Source: Fibrella aquatilis (GTDB lineage Bacteria > Bacteroidota > Bacteroidia > Cytophagales > Spirosomataceae). From it: a DNA stretch of 64,000 nt. The notes beneath the pieces are model-generated. The model was not told the DNA's origin and did no database searches. It was given only the letters and a program-made list of their open reading frames with translations. The stretch is taken from the NCBI RefSeq assembly GCF_017353255.1, contig NZ_JAFMYU010000019.1, positions 1 to 64,000 of the forward strand, written 5' to 3'. The translations under genes and the position numbers were made by a program. Positions 50,923-59,795 of this stretch are shown here, one piece after another. The number at the start of each line of letters is the position of its first letter. The first letter of the stretch is position 1.

Positions 50923-52620
50923 TTAGAAACTGATTACCTGTCCTGTTTGGTAACGCACTTTCTCCCCACCACGCCACACCCCAACCTCCACCGCATAGAC
51001 CGACGAGCGCAAGTAGTTTCGCAAAATCGGGATGGCCGTATAGGGCGAGGTGGTGTATTGCTGCCGACGTAACGCCGTTAGGGGCGAATAGGTTGTGGCT
51101 TTGGTGGGAAAGATATGCACCGCCCCGGTTTTGGTTCGTAGCAGGACAAATACGGCATCGGGCGGGGCACTGCCTGCACCGGGCTGCTGCGGCACAGTTA
51201 CCGAGACAAAGCTAGCCGTCTGCTGAACGACCACCTCGGTTTTGCCTACTACCGGGGCCGTGCGGAGGGCATCATAGCCAGGGTTTTCGTACTGAAAAAT
51301 GCCCCGTTTCATGCCATTCTCAAACAATGTATCAATAGCCACGCGGTAGTTGAGGTAGATAGGCGACGAGGGCAAGGCCCGGTTGTAGCGCCAACCATGA
51401 AGATCGGCCAGCAACGTTTGCCGAAAGAGCGTGAAGTCGTTCCACGACTGAAAATACGTATTCAGGCAAAAAAACAGGCTGCACCCAACCATGCCCCATC
51501 CCGCCAGCCGGTTAGACAGCGTTTTTTTGTTTAATCGGCTCAAAATCAGCAGATAAAGCAGTATGAGCCAGAGCAGGTAAAGTACCCTATAGCGCGAAAT
51601 AAATGCGGCGTTGACACCCTCCAGTGCCCGTCCGGCGGCGAAGAGGGTGAACGTGCCCAGCAGAAAAAGCAGCCCTCCATACAGAAATAAATCCTGCCCA
51701 CTAGGTAGTTGTCGGTTAGTGAAATAAGCCCGGATACTGCCCCACATGGCACTTCCCCACAGCCAGATTGCCACCAGTCCACAGCCTATGGTCAGTACCA
51801 CGCGCCCCGACAGCCCGGCATGAGGCAGCACGTCGGCCCACAGGCCCTGCATGGCCAGCCATAACTGAATAATGACAAGCGGGTGCTTCAGGTTATCGGC
51901 CAGCGACGGTCGGTAGGGGGGCACCTCCAGCCCATGCATATACAGGCCCACCATGCCGCCTACAACCAGCAGCCAAATGGCCAGCCGTTGCCAGCGGTGC
52001 TGCCCAATAAGCAGCACCGCCCCCACCGGCAATAGCAAAATGCCCGTAACGTCGGAAAGCACCGAGACAGCCGTGGCGAGCAGGGCAAGCCAGAAAAAAA
52101 ACCTGGTATTGCGCGATAGCCACCAGATGGCCAGCATCCCCCATACATACACCCCAATGTGCTGCAAGGGGATCATAGACCAGAAAACGGCGTCGTAGTA
52201 CTGTATATTGAACAGCACAAACGGGATGGGCACGGCCCAGAGCCACGGCAGCTGGCTTCTGTGGAACCAGGCCATAAACACCGCCAGCACCACCAGCAGC
52301 ACCAGCGAACCAATCAGGGTCTGAGTACGGAAGCTGAGCTGACCGGTGAACAGATACTGCATGTGCGCCACAAACCGGTCGGTGATAATGCGCCGTTCGT
52401 CGTCCTGGGTAGCGTAGACTTTCCAGATTTTCGCCAGTGAATTAGGCCCGTGGCTAAGGGCCATTACTGGCTCGAAAAGGGCATCGTAGTCGTCCTGGAA
52501 GGGTACGTTAACGGCCTGTTGCCAGACAATAGCATAAAAAACAAGCACCGGGGCCAGACCCGCTAAAAGCAAGAGCCAGGCACTGGTGCGGGGTATTGGT
52601 AAACGAGTAGGCGGGGTCAT
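50923..52620 (-). CDS. Multi-pass membrane protein, GT-C-like
   Basis: A 565-residue integral membrane protein with about ten to twelve TM helices and a C-terminal soluble region (about 450-565). The first periplasmic loop holds NVPFQDDYDALFEPV, an acidic DDYD group placed like the catalytic or metal-binding aspartates of GT-C enzymes, and RRIITDRFVAHMQYL. It is not assigned to a known family. Its position in a polysaccharide cluster suggests a glycosyltransferase or polymerase role, which is inference only. A palindrome lies upstream. Confidence 0.72.
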   Translation of the reverse strand: MTPPTRLPIPRTSAWLLLLAGLAPVLVFYAIVWQQAVNVPFQDDYDALFEPVMALSHGPNSLAKIWKVYATQDDERRIITDRFVAHMQYLFTGQLSFRTQTLIGSLVLLVVLAVFMAWFHRSQLPWLWAVPIPFVLFNIQYYDAVFWSMIPLQHIGVYVWGMLAIWWLSRNTRFFFWLALLATAVSVLSDVTGILLLPVGAVLLIGQHRWQRLAIWLLVVGGMVGLYMHGLEVPPYRPSLADNLKHPLVIIQLWLAMQGLWADVLPHAGLSGRVVLTIGCGLVAIWLWGSAMWGSIRAYFTNRQLPSGQDLFLYGGLLFLLGTFTLFAAGRALEGVNAAFISRYRVLYLLWLILLYLLILSRLNKKTLSNRLAGWGMVGCSLFFCLNTYFQSWNDFTLFRQTLLADLHGWRYNRALPSSPIYLNYRVAIDTLFENGMKRGIFQYENPGYDALRTAPVVGKTEVVVQQTASFVSVTVPQQPGAGSAPPDAVFVLLRTKTGAVHIFPTKATTYSPLTALRRQQYTTSPYTAIPILRNYLRSSVYAVEVGVWRGGEKVRYQTGQVISF

Positions 52621-52634
52621 GGGGGCAAAAATAC

Positions 52635-52728
52635 AGTTGGTGGTTTGTAGTTTGTGGTTTGTAGTTGCTTCGCACTAGACACTGAGCGTGCGAAGCAACT
52701 ACAAACCACAAACTACAAACCACCAACT
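52635..52728. repeat. Perfect 41-bp-arm palindrome, GTTTGTAG family
   Basis: Arms 52635-52675 and 52688-52728 are exact reverse complements around a 12-base loop. Each arm is a near-tandem of GGTTTGTAGTTTGTG words and ends inside with TTGCTTCGCAC. It lies between tandem minus-strand genes. Confidence 0.9.
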
Positions 52729-52740
52729 CTGCCCTCACCC

Positions 52741-54099
52741 TTACACCGTCACCGTCTTGCCGGGTACGGCTACGGGATAGAAGCCGTCGGCGTTGGGTAG
52801 GATTTTGGGTTTGGCATCCCAGGCAAGCTGATCGGGGAAGAGGCTGATCTGCGAATTGATGGCATCGTCCCATTTGATAAGGTTGCCCGAGTAGGTAGCC
52901 ATCCGCCCCAAAATAGACGTCATGGTGCTTTTGGCCCCGTTTTCGGCATCAGCGAATTTGTACTGCCCTTTGGCAATAGCCTCAAAAAGTTCGTTGTGTT
53001 CTACCTGGTAGGGATCAATGTCTGTTTTAGCACTCCCGTGGGCGTATATCGGCTGGCCTTTATAGCCTTTCAATATCGTCTTGTTGCCATTGAACGAGTC
53101 GATACGGCCTTTTGTGCCCAAAAACTGCTCATCTACTTTGCTGTAGGTGCCTTCGTAGTGGCGGCATTGGCTATTGATCGTCGTGCCATCGGCGTAGACA
53201 AAATCGACGGTGTGGTGGTCGAATATTTCGCCGTATTCTTTACCAGTGCGTACCTGCCGCCCACCCGTGCCCTGCGCTGAAACAGGATAACCGCGTTTCA
53301 CCCAGTTAGCCACATCGATGTTGTGGACGTGCTGTTCAGTAATATGGTCGCCGCAGAGCCAGTTGAAGTAATACCAGTTGCGCAACTGGTACTCCATTTC
53401 GGTCTGATCTGGTTTGCGCGGATTTACCCACACCCCCCCGCTGATCCAATAGACACTGCCCCCGACGATGTCGCCAATGGCACCATCATGAATCCGTTTG
53501 ATGGCTTCGCGGTAGTTGCTTTGATAATGCCGTTGTAGGCCTACTACTACGTTTAGCTTCTTTTTTTTGGCTTCTTCTGCCGCCGCCAGCACCCGCCGAA
53601 TACCCGGCGCATCGGTAGCTACGGGCTTTTCCATGAAAATATGCTTGCTCTGTTTGACGGCCTCTTCAAAATGACTGGGTCGGAAACCCGGTGGCGTAGC
53701 CAGAATAACGACGTCAGCGAGCGCAATAGCTTGCTTGTAAGCATCCAGGCCCACAAATTGGCGCTCTTTCGGTAGGTCTATTTTCTGAGCCGCATCCTGC
53801 CTGCTTGTCAGTGTTTTATAGGCAATGTCGACTCGGTCCTGAAACGCATCGGCAATGGCCACAATTTTGATGTTCTGCTTGGTGTTGAGCGCCTGCATGG
53901 CGGCACCCCTTCCCCGGCCGCCGCAGCCAATGAGAGCTACCTTGATCGTATCGTCGACCGATGAGTGGGCACCAAAGCGCGGTGCTGCCGAAAGGCCAAG
54001 CGGGAGTTGAGCCAGTAACGCACTACCCGTAAGCAGCCCCGACGTTTTTAAAAACTGACGGCGATCAGCCGCTAACTCGTTGATTTCCTTGGTAGTCAT
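52741..54099 (-). CDS. Gfo/Idh/MocA oxidoreductase with Tat-like leader
   Basis: A 452-residue NAD(P)-dependent sugar-type oxidoreductase. The leader (about 1-38) has DRRQFLKTSGLLTGSALLAQ, a twin-arginine pattern. The dinucleotide motif is VALIGCGGRGRGAAM, and HIFMEKPVATD is the family's EKP motif; a C-terminal substrate domain follows. It is likely exported folded to the periplasm, as are related Bacteroidota proteins. The substrate is unknown. It is the last minus-strand gene of the polysaccharide region. The 232-base gap 54100-54331 to the divergent repeat protein shows no gene and no clear promoter match. Confidence 0.92.
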   Translation of the reverse strand: MTTKEINELAADRRQFLKTSGLLTGSALLAQLPLGLSAAPRFGAHSSVDDTIKVALIGCGGRGRGAAMQALNTKQNIKIVAIADAFQDRVDIAYKTLTSRQDAAQKIDLPKERQFVGLDAYKQAIALADVVILATPPGFRPSHFEEAVKQSKHIFMEKPVATDAPGIRRVLAAAEEAKKKKLNVVVGLQRHYQSNYREAIKRIHDGAIGDIVGGSVYWISGGVWVNPRKPDQTEMEYQLRNWYYFNWLCGDHITEQHVHNIDVANWVKRGYPVSAQGTGGRQVRTGKEYGEIFDHHTVDFVYADGTTINSQCRHYEGTYSKVDEQFLGTKGRIDSFNGNKTILKGYKGQPIYAHGSAKTDIDPYQVEHNELFEAIAKGQYKFADAENGAKSTMTSILGRMATYSGNLIKWDDAINSQISLFPDQLAWDAKPKILPNADGFYPVAVPGKTVTV

Positions 54100-54331
54100 C
54101 TGGGTACCTGTGTTTATTATGGTTCAGAGCAAAAAAAGAAACAGGTGTAACGGGTTTACCCATCAGCAGGTAAGCTTTATCCAGTAGTAACCGTTAACAA
54201 TCTATTGATATACTGGACTATATAGGAAATTATTGAATACTATTTTGCAAATTTTTTTCATCTGCAGAAGAAACTTATTGAATGGCCTTTTGTCTAATTT
54301 GCGGTGTGTGTAGTTAACCCCATAAATATTT

Positions 54332-56407
54332 ATGAAAAAGTCCTACCTATTGCTGCTAAGCGGCATGTTATTCGGCGGTGTTGCCTTAGCTCAGGCTCCG
54401 TCTGAACTGCCCCCCAATGCGTTGCCGGGCAAGTGTTATGCGAAGTGTCTGAAGCCAGTACGTTTCATCACTAACAAAGAGCAGGTACTGGTGAAGGAAG
54501 CGGGCAAGCGCCTGGAAGCCATTCAGGCTCAGTACGAAACCGAAACCGCACAGGTGACGGTGAAGGATGCCGGTAAGCGCCTGGAGGTAGTACCCGGTCA
54601 GTACAAAACGGTGCAGGAGCAACTCGTTAGCCGTGCCGCCGGTACCCGTGTAGAGGTAGTACCTGCTCAATACAAGACCGTACAGGAGCAGGTGTTGCTC
54701 CGTGACGCGTCGAAGCGCCAGGTAATCGTTCCTGGTGAATACAAAACCGTAACTGAACAAGTACTGGTAAAAGAAGGTAGTAAGCGGCTGGAGGTGATCC
54801 CCGCAGTATACAAAACCGAAACCGAGCGGTACGTGGCTAAAGAAGCCAGCAAGCGCTATGAAGTGGTAGAACCAACGTACAAAACGGTGGCTGAACAGTA
54901 CGTGTCGAAAGACGCCGGCAAGCGGATGGAAATTATCCCCGGCAGCTATAAAGCGTCCACGGAGCGCGTGGTAGCCAAAGATGCCAGCAAACGCTATGAA
55001 GTGATCCCGGCTGAATATAAGACGGTTACAGAGCGTTTTCTGGTAAAAGAAGCCATCACACAATATACCCCGCTGGAAGGCAAGTATAAGGCGCTGACGG
55101 AGCAGGTGCTGGTAAAAGAGGCCACCAAGCGCATCGAGATCATCCCGGCCGAATACAAAACCATGACCACGCAAGTATTGGTGAAAGAAGCCAGCAAGCG
55201 CCTGATTACGGTACCGCCCGTCTATGAAACCGTAACTGAGCGCGTGAAAGTGCGTGATGCCTACACCAAATACGAGAAAGGTAAAGCTGATCCCAACTGT
55301 CTCTCGGCTAATCCCGACGATTGCCGGATTCTGTGTCTGGTAGAAGTGCCTGCTCAGTACGAAACCGTAAAGAAAGAGGTACTGAAAGTGCCTGCTTCCG
55401 TACGTGAAGAGGTTATCCCGGCCCAATATACGGCTATGACCAAGCAGACCCTGGTGCGGCCCGCCACCGTGCGTGAGTTCGACATTCCGGCTCAGTACAC
55501 CACCGTAACCAAGCAGGTGTTTGTGGGCGATGCCTCGGTTGATCCCGCCACGGGCGTAAGCCGCATGACCCGCCCCAGCACGTCGGCAGCAGAATACGCC
55601 ACGATCACCAAGCAGGTGTTGGTTCGCCCAAGTGAAGTAAAGGAGATTGCTATTCCGGCCGTATACGAGACCATCAAGAAAGAGGTTGTAGCCCGTCAGG
55701 CCGAAGTGAAGGAGTACGACATCCCCGCCGAATACGCCAGCGTGAAACGTCAGGTAGTAGCCACGCCCGGCTCGGTACGTGAAATCGAGATTCCGGCTGT
55801 ATACGCTACGCGCTCAAAAACGTCGCTGGTGTCGCCTGCCGAAGTGAAAGAGATCGACATTCCGGCCGTGTATGCCACGCACACCCGTCAGGAGTTGGTA
55901 CGCGCTCCATCTATTCAGGAGGAAGAAATTCCAGCCGTGTACGCCACCCGCACCCGTCAGGTAGTGGCCAGCCCTGCCAGCACACGTGAGGTAGAGATAC
56001 CTGCACAGTACGCGTCGATCAGCAAGCAGGTAGTGGCCGAAGCACCCGCCACCCGCGAGATCGAGATTCCGGCTGAATATAAGGCTGTTACGCGTACGGT
56101 AGTGAAAACGCCTGCTTCAACCAGCGAAATCGAGATCCCGGCTCAATACGGCACGGTAACAACGACCACCGTTGAGGCGCAGGTAGTTGGTGAGTGGGTT
56201 GAGGTAGTTTGCGACAGCAAAATGACCAGAGCCACCATCATTGCCATCCAGAATGCGTTGAAGGCCAAAGGCTATAACCCCGGCCCCCTCGACGACGTGA
56301 TCGGACCCAAAACGCGCGCCGCTCTGCTAAAATACCAGCATGACAATAAGCTGCCCGAAGGCAACATGAATGTTGAAACCATGCGCTCACTAGGCGTACA
56401 GTATTAA
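54332..56407 (+). CDS. Secreted 23-residue tandem-repeat protein with PG-binding tail
   Basis: A 691-residue exported protein. A signal peptide (MKKSYLLLLSGMLFGGVALAQ) is followed by GKCYAKC. About 23 tandem units of 23 residues follow. The first eleven follow the pattern QVLVKEASKRxEVIPAxYKTVTE and the later ones QVVxxPAxxREIEIPAxYATxTK. Two insertions break the array: a Cys-containing hinge (DPNCLSANPDDCRILCLVEV) in unit 12 and DPATGVSRMTRP in unit 15. The tail is a peptidoglycan-binding domain (AIQNALKAKGYNPGPLDDVI, TRAALLKYQHDNKLP). It is probably a long periplasmic or surface fibre fixed to peptidoglycan. It is monocistronic, with a strong terminator after it. Confidence 0.9.
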   Translation: MKKSYLLLLSGMLFGGVALAQAPSELPPNALPGKCYAKCLKPVRFITNKEQVLVKEAGKRLEAIQAQYETETAQVTVKDAGKRLEVVPGQYKTVQEQLVSRAAGTRVEVVPAQYKTVQEQVLLRDASKRQVIVPGEYKTVTEQVLVKEGSKRLEVIPAVYKTETERYVAKEASKRYEVVEPTYKTVAEQYVSKDAGKRMEIIPGSYKASTERVVAKDASKRYEVIPAEYKTVTERFLVKEAITQYTPLEGKYKALTEQVLVKEATKRIEIIPAEYKTMTTQVLVKEASKRLITVPPVYETVTERVKVRDAYTKYEKGKADPNCLSANPDDCRILCLVEVPAQYETVKKEVLKVPASVREEVIPAQYTAMTKQTLVRPATVREFDIPAQYTTVTKQVFVGDASVDPATGVSRMTRPSTSAAEYATITKQVLVRPSEVKEIAIPAVYETIKKEVVARQAEVKEYDIPAEYASVKRQVVATPGSVREIEIPAVYATRSKTSLVSPAEVKEIDIPAVYATHTRQELVRAPSIQEEEIPAVYATRTRQVVASPASTREVEIPAQYASISKQVVAEAPATREIEIPAEYKAVTRTVVKTPASTSEIEIPAQYGTVTTTTVEAQVVGEWVEVVCDSKMTRATIIAIQNALKAKGYNPGPLDDVIGPKTRAALLKYQHDNKLPEGNMNVETMRSLGVQY
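54476..56200 (+). repeat. Tandem 69-base coding repeats in two types
   Basis: DNA-level units of about 69 bases encode the 23-residue repeats of the 54332 gene. Unit sequences are diverged at the DNA level, with conserved amino-acid positions (Y, E/K, V, P, A), so the array is old rather than freshly expanded. Type A and type B units are split at the Cys-rich hinge. Confidence 0.85.
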
Positions 56408-56477
56408 CCAAGACCAACGCCAACCAAACGCTACACACTGGCTGGTGTAAAACGGTTTGCGCAAGTGAACCGGGGTA

Positions 56478-56518
56478 ACCAAAAAACGGGGCTAACCATG
56501 TTGGCCTCGTTTTTTGGT
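56478..56518 (+). terminator. Terminator after the repeat protein
   Basis: Arms 56478-56496 and 56500-56518 pair over 19 bases with two wobble-type mismatches and a 3-base loop; the right arm contains CTCGTTTTTTGGT. It lies 70 bases after the stop codon. Confidence 0.75.
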
Positions 56519-56547
56519 ATATTACCCGTACCATTCTACTACAACCT

Positions 56548-57069
56548 ATGATTCGCCTCGCTTATTTGCTTTTCCTGCTGGTTGGTTTGCTACCAACGAC
56601 TACCTCTGCCCAAACAGGTCAGCCCGAAGCTGATTCGGTAGAGACAGCCCCCGCCGACAGCGTTTTAATAGCCGAACCCGTGGCCCTGCCGCCCGCCGTA
56701 TTATTTCAAACCGGCACGTTTGACGACATGCTGAAGCAGGCCAAAAAAGAGAATAAGCTGATCCTGCTCGATTTTTGGGCTACCTGGTGCGCACCCTGCC
56801 ACCGCCTCGACCGCGAAACCTTCACCGACGTACCCCTGGGCGACTACGTAAACAGCAAGTTTGTGCCCTACCGCGTCAATATCGATGATTTTTCGGGTAT
56901 GGACCTGGTCGAAAAATATAAGGTGGAGGCCTACCCAACCATGCTGGTGGTCGATGCCAGCGGAGCCGAAGTGCGCCGACTTACGGGCTTTTTCCTGCCC
57001 ACCTACCTCCAGCGCGAACTCATCGCCAGCGAAACCGCCCGGCCCACAAAAGCCCGGAAGAAGAAGTAG
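56548..57069 (+). CDS. Exported thioredoxin-fold protein
   Basis: A 173-residue protein with a signal peptide (MIRLAYLLFLLVGLLPTTTSAQ), an acidic/Pro-rich linker and a thioredoxin fold from about 55 (FDDMLKQAKKENKLILLDFW). The active site is WATWCAPCHRLDRETF, a redox-active CxxC, and the cis-Pro is in VEAYPTMLVV. The C-terminus is basic (PTKARKKK). It resembles periplasmic DsbD-gamma/thioredoxin_7-type proteins that keep periplasmic thiols reduced. It is convergent with the TolC-like gene, 15 bases apart. Confidence 0.92.
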   Translation: MIRLAYLLFLLVGLLPTTTSAQTGQPEADSVETAPADSVLIAEPVALPPAVLFQTGTFDDMLKQAKKENKLILLDFWATWCAPCHRLDRETFTDVPLGDYVNSKFVPYRVNIDDFSGMDLVEKYKVEAYPTMLVVDASGAEVRRLTGFFLPTYLQRELIASETARPTKARKKK

Positions 57070-57084
57070 TCATCGGTCAATGAC

Positions 57085-58536
57085 TTAAAAATCGCCGCCT
57101 AATGCGCGGATGAGGGCCACTACAAACTGCACCTCCTGGCTACGAAGCTGAACTATCTGTTGCTCCGATGCCAGCACCGTACGCTGGGCATCCAGCACTT
57201 CAAGGTACGTAACTAACCCCTTGACATACAGCTCTCTGTTGTACAGTTCTGTGCGGCGGGCCAGGGCCAAAGCTTGATTTTGGGCGTCGAGTTGGAGGCG
57301 CAGGTACTGAAGGTTATCCAGGGCGGTTTCGGCTTCACGCTGGGCCACCTGTACCACCTGCTGGTAGGTCTGTTGCACTGTGGTGATTTGCTGCCGCGAC
57401 AAGGACACCGTTTCGCGGTTTCTCCGGCCTTCGTAGAGTGGCACCGACGCGTTTACCCCCAGCAAATACGTCGCGCTGGTGGGCGTAAACCATGGTCCAA
57501 TTTGCCCCGATAATAATCCACCTGATCCTATTACCGTGACTCGCGGCTGAATGCTGGCCTGTTGCACCAACACCTGGGCATCGGCAACCTGCACAGCCCG
57601 TTCGGCCTGGACCAGATCGGGGCGGCGACGCACCAGGTCGGGGGGTATTTGTGCGTAGGGAATGGCGGGCAACGTGGCGGGTAAAGCACTGGTATTGAGT
57701 GTAAATGTGGCCGGGTCCTGCGCTACCAACTGCGCCAGTGCGTTCACCAGTTCAACTCGGGCACGCTGTAAACCAACCAGTTGTACCCGCAATTGTGCCA
57801 AATCGGTTTCGGCCCGCAGTACGTCGATCTGGCTGACCAGCCCCACCCGGAATCGTTCACGAACAATATTCAGCGTGGAATCGCGCGCCGAGAGGTTTCG
57901 CCCGAAAACCGCCTGTTCCGATTCGTTGCCCCGAATCAGGTAATAGGTCCGGGCAATGTCGGCGGCCAGAGCGAGGCGGAGGGCCTGAAGATCGGCCTCG
58001 GACGCCTGCGCCTGTACCTGCGCCAGGGCAATACCACCTCGAATCCGCTTGAACAAGTCTAGCTCCCAACTGGCATCGACGGGCAAAAACTGAAAAGTAT
58101 TCAGCTGAAAACGAGGCAGTTTGTCAGTGGCCAGGGGAATGGCCACGGGCCGGTGTTCCGATAAACTTTGGGTACTCATCAGCGCACTACTCCGAACCGA
58201 CGGCTGCAAAAACGACTGCGCAATCCGCACCCGCCCCCGCGACTCCTGAATGCGGCTCACGGCGGCTTTCAGGTTTGGGCTGTTGACCAGACCAGCCTGG
58301 ATGAGTTCAGCCAGTTGAGGGTCTGAAAAGCGAGATAATCCGTTGATTATTAGATCTGTAGTGGTAGACCACCCTTCTTGCCCAGCTGGCATCAGTGTCG
58401 TGTTTGCCTGTGCTTGCCCATTAGCCGATGGCTGTACCGTGCCTGCGCCCGGCTGCAACGTGACCGCCCCGCCCGGAGGCGAGACCTGCGCAAAGGTGGG
58501 AGCAGTAAGGAGCAGAAAGTAAATGAGGTGTTTCAT
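57085..58536 (-). CDS. TolC-family outer-membrane efflux protein (OprM/NodT-like)
   Basis: A 483-residue outer-membrane channel of the TolC family. A signal peptide (MKHLIYFLLLTAPTFAQ) is followed by a Pro/Gly/Gln-rich linker, then two tandem OEP repeats with long helices. Recognisable: LAELIQAGLVNSPNLKAAVS, VDASWELDLFKRIRGG, GLVSQIDVLRAETDLAQLR, PPDLVRRRPDLVQAERAV and GVNASVPLYEGRRNRETV. The channel forms a trimer and works with an adaptor and an inner-membrane pump. The adaptor gene is 15 bases upstream on the same strand. No pump gene is in the window. Confidence 0.93.
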   Translation of the reverse strand: MKHLIYFLLLTAPTFAQVSPPGGAVTLQPGAGTVQPSANGQAQANTTLMPAGQEGWSTTTDLIINGLSRFSDPQLAELIQAGLVNSPNLKAAVSRIQESRGRVRIAQSFLQPSVRSSALMSTQSLSEHRPVAIPLATDKLPRFQLNTFQFLPVDASWELDLFKRIRGGIALAQVQAQASEADLQALRLALAADIARTYYLIRGNESEQAVFGRNLSARDSTLNIVRERFRVGLVSQIDVLRAETDLAQLRVQLVGLQRARVELVNALAQLVAQDPATFTLNTSALPATLPAIPYAQIPPDLVRRRPDLVQAERAVQVADAQVLVQQASIQPRVTVIGSGGLLSGQIGPWFTPTSATYLLGVNASVPLYEGRRNRETVSLSRQQITTVQQTYQQVVQVAQREAETALDNLQYLRLQLDAQNQALALARRTELYNRELYVKGLVTYLEVLDAQRTVLASEQQIVQLRSQEVQFVVALIRALGGDF

Positions 58537-58551
58537 TCGACTTAAAAAAAG

Positions 58552-59652
58552 CTATACCTGCCCCGGCTTGGCGGGTGCGGACTGGCGGAGGCGTACTTTC
58601 ATGCCTTCTTTGAGGCGGTCGTTGGGGTTTGTGATGACGCGCTCGTCGCCGGTGAGTCCAGTGGTTACTTCAATCACATTGCCATAGTCGCGGCCAAGCG
58701 TGATGGGTTGAAAATGGACCTTCATGTCGGCTGCCAAAACGGCTGCCAGAGCACCTTTAGCAGTGACTTTCAGCGCATTGGCTGGCAGCAGAACGGCCCC
58801 GCCACGCTGGCCGCGGGGTGAAAAAGATACCTGTGCAAACAACCCCGACGGGATGGCGCGGCCTGGGTTGGGAATAACTACCTCGGTCAGCAACGTCCGC
58901 GAATCATTATTGAGCGAACCAGCCGTGCGCATCACTTTTCCTGTTAACACACGGTTTTTCAATTCCGTAATACGCACCACGGCGGACATTCCCACCTTGA
59001 TTTGCTGGTAATACGTCTGGGGCACGTCGACCAGCACCCGGAGTTGGTCGAGTTGCGCAAGTGTGTACATAGGCTGGGTGCTGGTGGGCGAAATAAGGTC
59101 GCCTACTTCCACGCCCCGGCTGGTGATGATACCACTAAACGGTGCCCGGATCTCCTGCAACCCCCGCACCGACTGGAGCCGACGCAGGTTTGTTTCAGCT
59201 ACGGCCACCGCTGCCCGCCGGTTGTCGATGTCCTGTCGCGAAATAGCACCCGGTAGCGTTACGCTTGTGACACGGCTGAGGTTAGCCTGGGCCAGCTGCA
59301 AATCGGCGCGGGCGCGGGCAATGTCCTGCTCTATTTCCGGCACGTCGAGAGCTACCAGAAGCTGCCCTCTTTGTACCGTCTGACCAATGTCGCCATAGCG
59401 TTTCCGCACAAACCCCTGCGACCGGGCGCGAATGGGCGTTTCCAGAAAAGGCCGAATCTGGCCGGGCAAGGTTAACCCCATAGAGTCAATGCCCTGTCGC
59501 AACGGCACGGCGTTGACAACCAGTTCGCGGGTGCGCTCGGCGTTGGCATCGGCGCGAAGTTCCTGCTGGTTGCGGATGCGGGGTAACACGCCCACAAACA
59601 CAAACAGAGCAACCAGGCCAAGCGGAAATAGAAAAAGGAGAAAACGTTTCAT
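58552..59652 (-). CDS. RND-type periplasmic adaptor (membrane fusion protein)
   Basis: A 366-residue HlyD/AcrA-like adaptor. One N-terminal TM or signal segment (FLLFLFPLGLVALFVFVGVL) is followed by lipoyl half-motifs (ARSQGFVRKRYGDIGQTVQR and APFSGIITSRGVEVGDLISP), an alpha-hairpin between them, and beta-barrel plus MP domains (VVRITELKNRVLTGKVMRTA). It is typical of RND efflux adaptors. It precedes tolC by 15 bases, so the two are an operon. The usual permease gene is missing on both sides; it may lie elsewhere or be shared. Confidence 0.92.
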   Translation of the reverse strand: MKRFLLFLFPLGLVALFVFVGVLPRIRNQQELRADANAERTRELVVNAVPLRQGIDSMGLTLPGQIRPFLETPIRARSQGFVRKRYGDIGQTVQRGQLLVALDVPEIEQDIARARADLQLAQANLSRVTSVTLPGAISRQDIDNRRAAVAVAETNLRRLQSVRGLQEIRAPFSGIITSRGVEVGDLISPTSTQPMYTLAQLDQLRVLVDVPQTYYQQIKVGMSAVVRITELKNRVLTGKVMRTAGSLNNDSRTLLTEVVIPNPGRAIPSGLFAQVSFSPRGQRGGAVLLPANALKVTAKGALAAVLAADMKVHFQPITLGRDYGNVIEVTTGLTGDERVITNPNDRLKEGMKVRLRQSAPAKPGQV

Positions 59653-59670
59653 CTCAAAAAAGGTACAATG

Positions 59671-59795
59671 AACGATTACCAGTTATCAATGAACACCAAA
59701 ATCGTCCAAGCCTACTCCTTATAGGAAGTTCAGGAGATGGGTTAGGCCAAGGTTCCTCAATAACTACTACTTGTTCGTTGATAACTGATAATCAC
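59671..59795. repeat. Imperfect inverted repeat, GATTACCAGTTATCAATGAAC
   Basis: Left arm 59671-59694 and right arm 59773-59795 pair over about 23 bases with two or three mismatches, separated by 78 bases. The right arm contains the DUF952 stop codon (59792-59794). It fills the junction of two tandem minus-strand genes. Confidence 0.6.

Noticed and set aside
54386-55426. A long minus-strand frame opposite the tandem-repeat protein
   Set aside because: It simply mirrors the repeat structure of the plus-strand gene, which has a signal peptide and a peptidoglycan-binding tail.
54476-56200. A possible CRISPR array because of regular 69-base spacing
   Set aside because: The units are in-frame coding repeats of a secreted protein, without constant direct repeats and unique spacers, and there are no cas genes.
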